In this document: positions 6,901 through 9,003 of the stretch, piece after piece
Layout of the letters: each line of letters starts with the position of its first letter
Numbering within the stretch: position 1 is the stretch's first letter
From: Dehalococcoidales bacterium
Lineage (GTDB): Bacteria > Chloroflexota > Dehalococcoidia > E44-bin15
NCBI GenBank assembly: GCA_030615555.1
Contig: JAUWZB010000026.1
Coordinates: 1-9,003 of the forward strand
Reading direction: 5' to 3'
DNA length: 9,003 nt
Translations under genes and position numbers: made by a program
The notes under the pieces: model-generated
Told to the model about the DNA's origin: nothing
The model's input: the letters and a program-made list of their open reading frames with translations, nothing else
Databases searched by the model: none

Positions 6901-7009
6901 GGACGAAGGTGGAGAGGACTATGAAGGCGACCAGGGCCGGCAGGAGATATGCCGCCCAGGAAGGCAAGTAGCCCAGCAGCCACTCTTGAAATTGCTCCAG
7001 GATTCCCAC
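3995..7009 (-). CDS. NuoH - NuoI fusion with a GltD/NfnL-like NAD(P)H flavoprotein nested inside NuoI
   Basis: This is one uninterrupted frame of 1,004 residues. Residues 1-333 are NuoH with eight membrane helices and the quinone-cavity loops (ERRGVGRFQVRQGPNRVGPQ at 47-66; ELNRTPFDLLEAESE from 216). Residues 336-358 form a ninth helix. Residues 366-409 match the NuoI N-terminus (membrane-contacting helix, PITVQYPEQ). Residues 410-886 are a GltD/NfnL-like flavoprotein: Fe-S domain with Cys421, 425, 460, 464, 468 and 472; FAD motif GSGPGG at 517-522; NAD(P) motif GGGNVA at 649-654 followed by YRRS, which favours NADPH; and CGD at 793-795. Residues 887-1004 hold two ferredoxin motifs and the NuoI C-terminus. 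Separate NuoH and NuoI are usually about 330 and 140-180 residues. I chose the GTG at 7009 because it overlaps the nuoD stop, has GAGGTGG upstream and begins NuoH-like sequence; the longer ATG at 7078 reads nuoD DNA. The role as an electron-input module is inferred. Confidence 0.93.
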   Translation of the reverse strand: MGILEQFQEWLLGYLPSWAAYLLPALVAFIVLSTFVLFVVMTFIYLERRGVGRFQVRQGPNRVGPQGILQPVADAIKVLLKEDIVPARGDRWVHWLAPIIAFVPALMIFAVIPWGHGAIFADLNIGILYIIAISSLGVIGVFMAGWGSSNKYSMIGAMRTMAQMISYEIPLVLSIIGVLMITGSLSMVSIVEAQTLPFFLLQPLGFLIFFLAVAAELNRTPFDLLEAESEIVAGYHTEYSGMKFALFYLGEYTHAFAISAIVATLFLGGGNGPLLPAALWFMIKVLLVFVLLFWMRSTLPRLRVDQLMGFAWKFLFPLALINIFITGAEAIIWPAFPWQLVFLNIPIAAILIVLWSGFFRVSGERVSLKRYGRGVALGMALTFRHLSRHPITVQYPEQRLTVSKRARGQRFVRDELKRAPCVLACPASVDAQGYVALITQGRFMEAVELIRQTNPFPVVCGRVCTHPCETACNRASMDKAIAIRDLKRFVTDYEMSVGRGEITPAPRTKEERVAVIGSGPGGLTAARDLVRMGYGVTVFEALPIAGGMMAVGIPEYRLPKAVLQQEIDGIQQLGVELKLNSPVGKNGLTLESLKGQGYKAIIIAVGAHDSMKLDIPGEELEGVYHGVSFLRDVLLGKEVGVEERVAIIGGGNVAIDAARTALRLGAKEAVIVYRRSRQEMPASEEEIEEAENEGVKINYLAAPVRVLDDGGKVAGLECIRMELGEPDASGRRRPIPVEGSEFVLDTDMLVPAIGQTPDLSCLPEDHKLNISKRGTFEVDPLSMATNIPGVFACGDAVSGPKTVVEAIGAGTRAALAVDCYLRGEKFEELEPVLPLREVAFEDLDISDVESKDRAKMPHLPVEGRIRGFEEVTLGFSEETAMEEANRCLNCGFCAWCRQCEVACPYGVIKIVPQETPEGRTGVERFDIDLGECIFCGLCIEACPAHRLYLSRIYEATCYRRGDLALDKEGLKPSPEEQPSSYTRPELEPTLPKQTLLLDRNREEE
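3998..4007 (-). promoter_or_regulatory. Strong ribosome binding site for nuoJ inside the end of the fusion gene
   Basis: The minus strand reads GGGAGGAGGAG immediately before TGATG. This repeated GGAG matches the anti-Shine-Dalgarno sequence very well and lies within the last codons of the fusion, where it encodes the terminal Glu residues. It supports the nuoJ start at 3995 rather than the GTG at 3998 and suggests coupled translation. Confidence 0.75.
3998..4351 (-). other. Tandem ferredoxin motifs and NuoI C-terminus within the fusion
   Basis: Motif 1 at residues 887-903 is CLNCGFCAWCRQCEVACP, which contains a normal CxxCxxCxxxCP (893, 896, 899, 903) preceded by an extra CxxC (887, 890), the layout I associate with the C-terminal ferredoxin of GltD-like proteins. 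Motif 2 at 932-943 is CIFCGLCIEACP, preceded by FDIDLGE and followed by LSRIYEATCYRRGDLALDKEGL, which is clearly NuoI. Together they could bind two [4Fe-4S] clusters equivalent to N6a and N6b. The last 35 or so residues are a Pro/Glu-rich tail. The final Glu codons also form the ribosome binding site of nuoJ. Confidence 0.9.
4352..5782 (-). other. GltD/NfnL-like flavoprotein domain inserted in NuoI
   Basis: Residues 410-886 correspond to the NADPH-dependent glutamate synthase small-subunit family (also NfnL and the N-terminal part of dihydropyrimidine dehydrogenase). The order is: N-terminal Fe-S domain at 410-500 (C421VLACPASVD, VDAQGYVALI, CGRVCTHPCETAC); first Rossmann half with GSGPGG at 517-522 for FAD; second Rossmann domain with GGGNVAIDAARTALRLGA from 649 and YRRSRQEMP from 673 for NAD(P)H, the Arg pair pointing to NADPH; then GVFACGDAVSGPKTVVEAIG from 789, closing the FAD site. 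No glutamate synthase large subunit is nearby, so glutamate synthesis is not implied. The domain could oxidise NAD(P)H to feed complex I, or work in reverse. Confidence 0.92.
5783..5914 (-). other. NuoI N-terminal segment within the fusion
   Basis: Residues 366-409 contain GRGVALGMALTFRHL, HPITVQYPEQ and SKRARGQRF, which match the N-terminal amphipathic helix and following strand of NuoI, the part that anchors the ferredoxin subunit on NuoH. In normal NuoI this leads within about 15 residues into the first CxxCxxCxxxCP motif. Here it runs instead into the flavoprotein Fe-S domain starting near residue 410. The match is from memory of the family and the borders are approximate. Confidence 0.85.
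5912..5923 (-). promoter_or_regulatory. Possible internal or fossil nuoI start (GGGGAGAGG-GTG)
   Basis: At the NuoH/NuoI junction, GGGGAGAGG (5923-5915) is directly followed by an in-frame GTG at 5914-5912 (Val366). This is where a separate NuoI would be expected to begin. GGAG is only three bases from the GTG, a short spacing, so use of this start is uncertain. If used, it would make a soluble protein of about 639 residues carrying the NuoI and flavoprotein parts alongside the full fusion. It may equally be a remnant from before the genes fused. Confidence 0.35.
5936..6004 (-). other. Extra ninth transmembrane helix at the C-terminus of the NuoH part
   Basis: Residues 336-358 of the fusion protein are strongly hydrophobic (FPWQLVFLNIPIAAILIVLW) and follow the normal eighth helix (about 310-328). 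E. coli NuoH stops soon after helix 8. As I recall, Thermus Nqo8 has an additional helix, so a ninth helix is not unique. It is followed by a basic stretch, RVSGERVSLKRYGRG, fitting the positive-inside rule. With an odd helix count the C-terminus would lie in the cytoplasm, where NuoI and the flavoprotein have to be. The helix boundaries are estimated by eye. Confidence 0.75.
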
Positions 7010-8112
7010 TAGCGATCCACCTCGCCCATACAGACGTCGATGCTGCCAAAGATGACCACGGCGTCGGCGAGCTTCCATCCGATGACCAGGTCACGGAGCA
7101 CGGTGAGATTGAGCAGCGATGGGGCGCGCACTTTGAAGCGATAGGGTTTCGGGGAGCCATCACTAACCAGGTAAAAGCCGAGCTCCCCCTTGGGGGCCTC
7201 GATCCTGGCGTAGGCCTCCCCCTTTGGCGGCTGGAGCAGGGCCGGCACCCTGGTGCGCACCTCCCCCTGGGGAAGCTGGGCCATGGCCTGCTCAATGATA
7301 CGCACGCTCTGCCTCATCTCCTGAATCCTCACCCAGTAGCGATCATAGATATCGCCCATTTTGCCCGTTGGAATCTCAAAATCGAACCGATCATAAACAG
7401 AATAGGGGTCGGCTCTGCGGATGTCCCACTTCACCCCGCTGGCGCGCAGCACCGGGCCGCTCACCGAGGCGTTGATGGCCTTGTCCGCCGGCAGCACGCC
7501 CACCCCCTTGATGCGCGCCAGCACAATCTCATTCTCGGCGAGAAGCTGGTCGTATTCATCGATAAAGCGGGGCATCTCATCGATAAACCGCTCCAGCGCC
7601 GGGGTAAACTCTTCGGGGATATCGTGGCTCACCCCGCCAAAGCGCATATAGTTATAGGTGAGACGCTGCCCACACACCATCTCAAAGAGGTCCAGAATCT
7701 TCTCCCGCTCCCGGAACATATACATAAGTGGGGTGAAGAAGGCACCCATATCGTTTAACAGGGCGCCCACGGCGATGAGGTGACTGGCGATCCTCATCAG
7801 CTCCGCCATGATCACCCTGAGATACTCGGCGCGCTCCGGCACCGCGATCCCGGCAAGCTTCTCCACCGCCAGGACATAGGCCAGGTTATTGGACATCGCG
7901 GCCACGTAGTCCAGCCTATCGGTATAAGGGATATTCTGGAGGTAGGTTTTGGACTCGGCAAGCTTCTCGATACCCCGGTGAAGGTAGCCAAAGATGGGCT
8001 CCATATCGACGATCACCTCGCCATCGAAGGTGACCCTCATCCGAAACACCCCATGTGTTGAGGGGTGCTGCGGTCCGAGATTGATCATTACTGGCTCAGT
8101 CTTAATCGCCAT
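7009..8112 (-). CDS. nuoD: NADH-quinone oxidoreductase subunit D (49-kDa type)
   Basis: NuoD forms the quinone-binding pocket with NuoB and NuoH. The protein has 367 residues from the ATG at 8112. GPQHPSTHG places His16 and His20 at the N-terminus; His20 aligns with the quinone-ligand His59 of the bovine 49-kDa subunit, and Tyr69 in RLDYVAAM, 49 residues later, aligns with bovine Tyr108. The C-terminus has EAPKGELGFYLVSDG and ends in GEVDR as usual. The Cys pairs of [NiFe]-hydrogenase large subunits are absent at both ends, so this is a quinone-type subunit. It is on the short side: the loop before EAPKGE lacks the roughly 20-residue stretch found in mitochondrial homologues, resembling compact 11-subunit-type proteins. 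Its stop TAG shares its last base with the GTG start of the next gene, so no room exists for nuoE, nuoF or nuoG. Confidence 0.97.
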   Translation of the reverse strand: MAIKTEPVMINLGPQHPSTHGVFRMRVTFDGEVIVDMEPIFGYLHRGIEKLAESKTYLQNIPYTDRLDYVAAMSNNLAYVLAVEKLAGIAVPERAEYLRVIMAELMRIASHLIAVGALLNDMGAFFTPLMYMFREREKILDLFEMVCGQRLTYNYMRFGGVSHDIPEEFTPALERFIDEMPRFIDEYDQLLAENEIVLARIKGVGVLPADKAINASVSGPVLRASGVKWDIRRADPYSVYDRFDFEIPTGKMGDIYDRYWVRIQEMRQSVRIIEQAMAQLPQGEVRTRVPALLQPPKGEAYARIEAPKGELGFYLVSDGSPKPYRFKVRAPSLLNLTVLRDLVIGWKLADAVVIFGSIDVCMGEVDR

Positions 8113-8132
8113 TCTTCGCCTTTTTCACCCTT

Positions 8133-8591
8133 CTATTTCTCTTTCCAGCCACCCGGTACATCTAAAGGGTAGTCCTTTCTCAAGGGATGCCCTTGAAACC
8201 CCTGCCACAGGAAGAGGCGCTTGAGATTCGGGTGCCCCTCAAAGGAGATGCCCATAAGGTCATAGACCTCGCGCTCCTGGAAATCGGCCCCCTGCCACAA
8301 GCCAACCACCGAGTCCATTTTTTTGTCCTTTTCACACCGTGTCTTTAGGACCACGCTGTAGTTTTTTTCGATAGATGTTAGATGATATACAAGCTCGACA
8401 TGGTCGAAAAAATCGACGGCGGTGATGCTCGTGAGGTAGTCTAAGTCAAGGCTCTCTTTAAGGAAGTGTGCCACCTTAAGAAGCGCCTCGCTGTGGACGA
8501 AAATAGCGGTTTCATCGGAACCGGTGACCGCATCGGGGAACCGCTCCCCGATCTGCCGCGCGACCTCTAGACCGGAAAGCGGCTTAGTCAT
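8133..8591 (-). CDS. nuoC: NADH-quinone oxidoreductase subunit C
   Basis: NuoC is the 30-kDa-type peripheral subunit that packs against NuoD and NuoI in the connecting part of complex I; it binds no cofactor. The protein is about 152 residues, in the normal range for an unfused NuoC. The diagnostic C-terminal block is present: EREVYDLMGI at residues 106-115, then GHPNLKRL and GHPLRKDYPL (134-143). I chose the ATG at 8591 because it makes an ATGA overlap with the nuoB stop, has a purine-rich AAGAAGGGG just upstream, and starts the recognisable family sequence. The frame stays open to 8678, but that extension only reads nuoB DNA in another frame. nuoD follows after 20 bases. Subunits C and D are separate here, unlike the fused NuoCD of E. 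coli. Confidence 0.96.
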   Translation of the reverse strand: MTKPLSGLEVARQIGERFPDAVTGSDETAIFVHSEALLKVAHFLKESLDLDYLTSITAVDFFDHVELVYHLTSIEKNYSVVLKTRCEKDKKMDSVVGLWQGADFQEREVYDLMGISFEGHPNLKRLFLWQGFQGHPLRKDYPLDVPGGWKEK

Positions 8592-9003
8592 TGCCCCTTC
8601 TTCGTAATGGTGTCTCTGGCGATCTTGCGATGCAGCATCATGATCCCGTGGAGCAGCCCCTCGGGGCGCGGCGGACACCCGGGGACATAGACATCCACCG
8701 GGACGATAAGGTTCACCCCGGGCACCACGCTATAGGAGCCGCGGAAGCATCCACCGCTGATGGCGCAGGCCCCCATAGCCAGGACCCACTTCGGCTCGGC
8801 CATCTGGTCATAGATTCGCCTCAGGACAGGGGCCATCTTCCAAGTGAGCGTCCCGGCGACGATCATCAGGTCAGCCTGGCGTGGCGAGGCCCGAAAAAGC
8901 TCCATGCCAAAGCGGGCAATGTCAAAGCGCGATACCGCGGTGGCGATCATCTCGAAGGCGCAGCAGGCGAGCCCAAAGTTCACCGGCCAGACGGAGGAGC
9001 GCC
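8588..9003 (-). CDS. nuoB: NADH-quinone oxidoreductase subunit B, 5'-truncated by the window edge
   Basis: NuoB carries cluster N2, the last Fe-S centre, which hands electrons to quinone at the junction of the peripheral and membrane arms. The frame is open to the right edge (first full codon at 9001), so the N-terminus is missing. The visible start reads RSSVWPVNFGLACCAFEM, the usual NuoB core. Counting from the Val at 8983, the expected N2 ligands are Cys7, Cys8, Cys73 and Cys103; the last lies in VPGCPPRPEG. Cys79 is an additional cysteine, in CAISGGC. The GTG at 8983 lies inside the conserved core and is not the real start. The stop TGA overlaps the nuoC start (ATGA), suggesting translational coupling. 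nuoA is expected just beyond the edge. The family assignment is secure. Confidence 0.97.
   Translation of the reverse strand, partial: RSSVWPVNFGLACCAFEMIATAVSRFDIARFGMELFRASPRQADLMIVAGTLTWKMAPVLRRIYDQMAEPKWVLAMGACAISGGCFRGSYSVVPGVNLIVPVDVYVPGCPPRPEGLLHGIMMLHRKIARDTITKKGQ

Noticed and set aside
3995..7078. Longer version of the fusion starting at the ATG at 7078
   Set aside because: The first 23 residues are Arg/Gly-rich, read the end of nuoD in another frame and do not resemble NuoH. The GTG at 7009 overlaps the nuoD stop and has a ribosome binding site.
6645..7295. Minus-strand open frame of 216 codons overlapping nuoD and the fusion
   Set aside because: It is an alternative frame of two well-supported genes, with Pro/Arg/Ser-rich content and no motif.
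6949..7758. Plus-strand open frame of 269 codons
   Set aside because: It lies antisense to nuoD and the fusion start, is rich in His, Gly and Arg, and shows no family motif. It is a shadow of GC-rich coding DNA.
7009..8112. nuoD as a [NiFe]-hydrogenase large subunit
   Set aside because: The N- and C-terminal CxxC metal-binding pairs are absent, replaced by GPQHPSTHG and an end in GEVDR, and the quinone-site His and Tyr are present.
8133..8678. Longer nuoC starting at 8678
   Set aside because: The additional 29 residues are nuoB DNA read in another frame. The ATG at 8591 makes an ATGA overlap and begins family-like sequence.

Overview
All 9,003 bases are one tightly packed, single-direction (minus-strand) gene cluster for a respiratory complex I (proton-pumping quinone oxidoreductase). 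Read in the direction of transcription (high to low coordinates) the order is nuoB (5' end cut off at the right edge) - nuoC - nuoD - a giant fused nuoH/nuoI/gltD-like gene - nuoJ - nuoK - nuoL - nuoM (3' end cut off at the left edge). Neighbouring genes overlap or lie 3 to 20 bases apart. I see no internal promoter, terminator, RNA gene, repeat or mobile element, and the plus strand holds only shadow frames.

The outstanding feature is the gene at 3995-7009. It encodes one protein of about 1,004 residues. A complete NuoH with an extra ninth membrane helix is joined without a stop to the N-terminal part of NuoI. NuoI is then interrupted by about 480 residues of a GltD/NfnL-type flavoprotein (cysteine-rich Fe-S domain, FAD site, NADPH-type site). 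The chain then ends with the NuoI-type ferredoxin motif and NuoI C-terminus. The genes for the usual NADH module (nuoE, nuoF, nuoG), which in the 14-gene order lie between nuoD and nuoH, are absent: nuoD and the fusion share one base. The simplest reading is an 11-subunit-type complex I whose electron-input module is a built-in NAD(P)H flavoprotein tethered to the membrane arm. That is an inference and is not proven by the sequence.

The core machinery looks functional. NuoB has the four Cys ligands of cluster N2, NuoD has the quinone-site His and Tyr, and NuoH has its quinone-cavity loops. NuoK, NuoL and NuoM keep the membrane Glu and Lys residues of the proton channels. Electrons would run from the flavoprotein domain through the ferredoxin clusters to N2 (NuoB), then to quinone at the NuoD/NuoB/NuoH interface, driving pumping through H/J/K/L/M (and NuoN, presumably beyond the left edge).

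The organism is a bacterium, GC-rich by eye. The A-B-C-D-H-I-J-K-L-M order without E, F and G is known from Dehalococcoides and relatives, so an uncultivated, probably anaerobic Chloroflexota (Dehalococcoidia-like) is a reasonable but unproven guess. Other anaerobic lineages cannot be excluded from this window.
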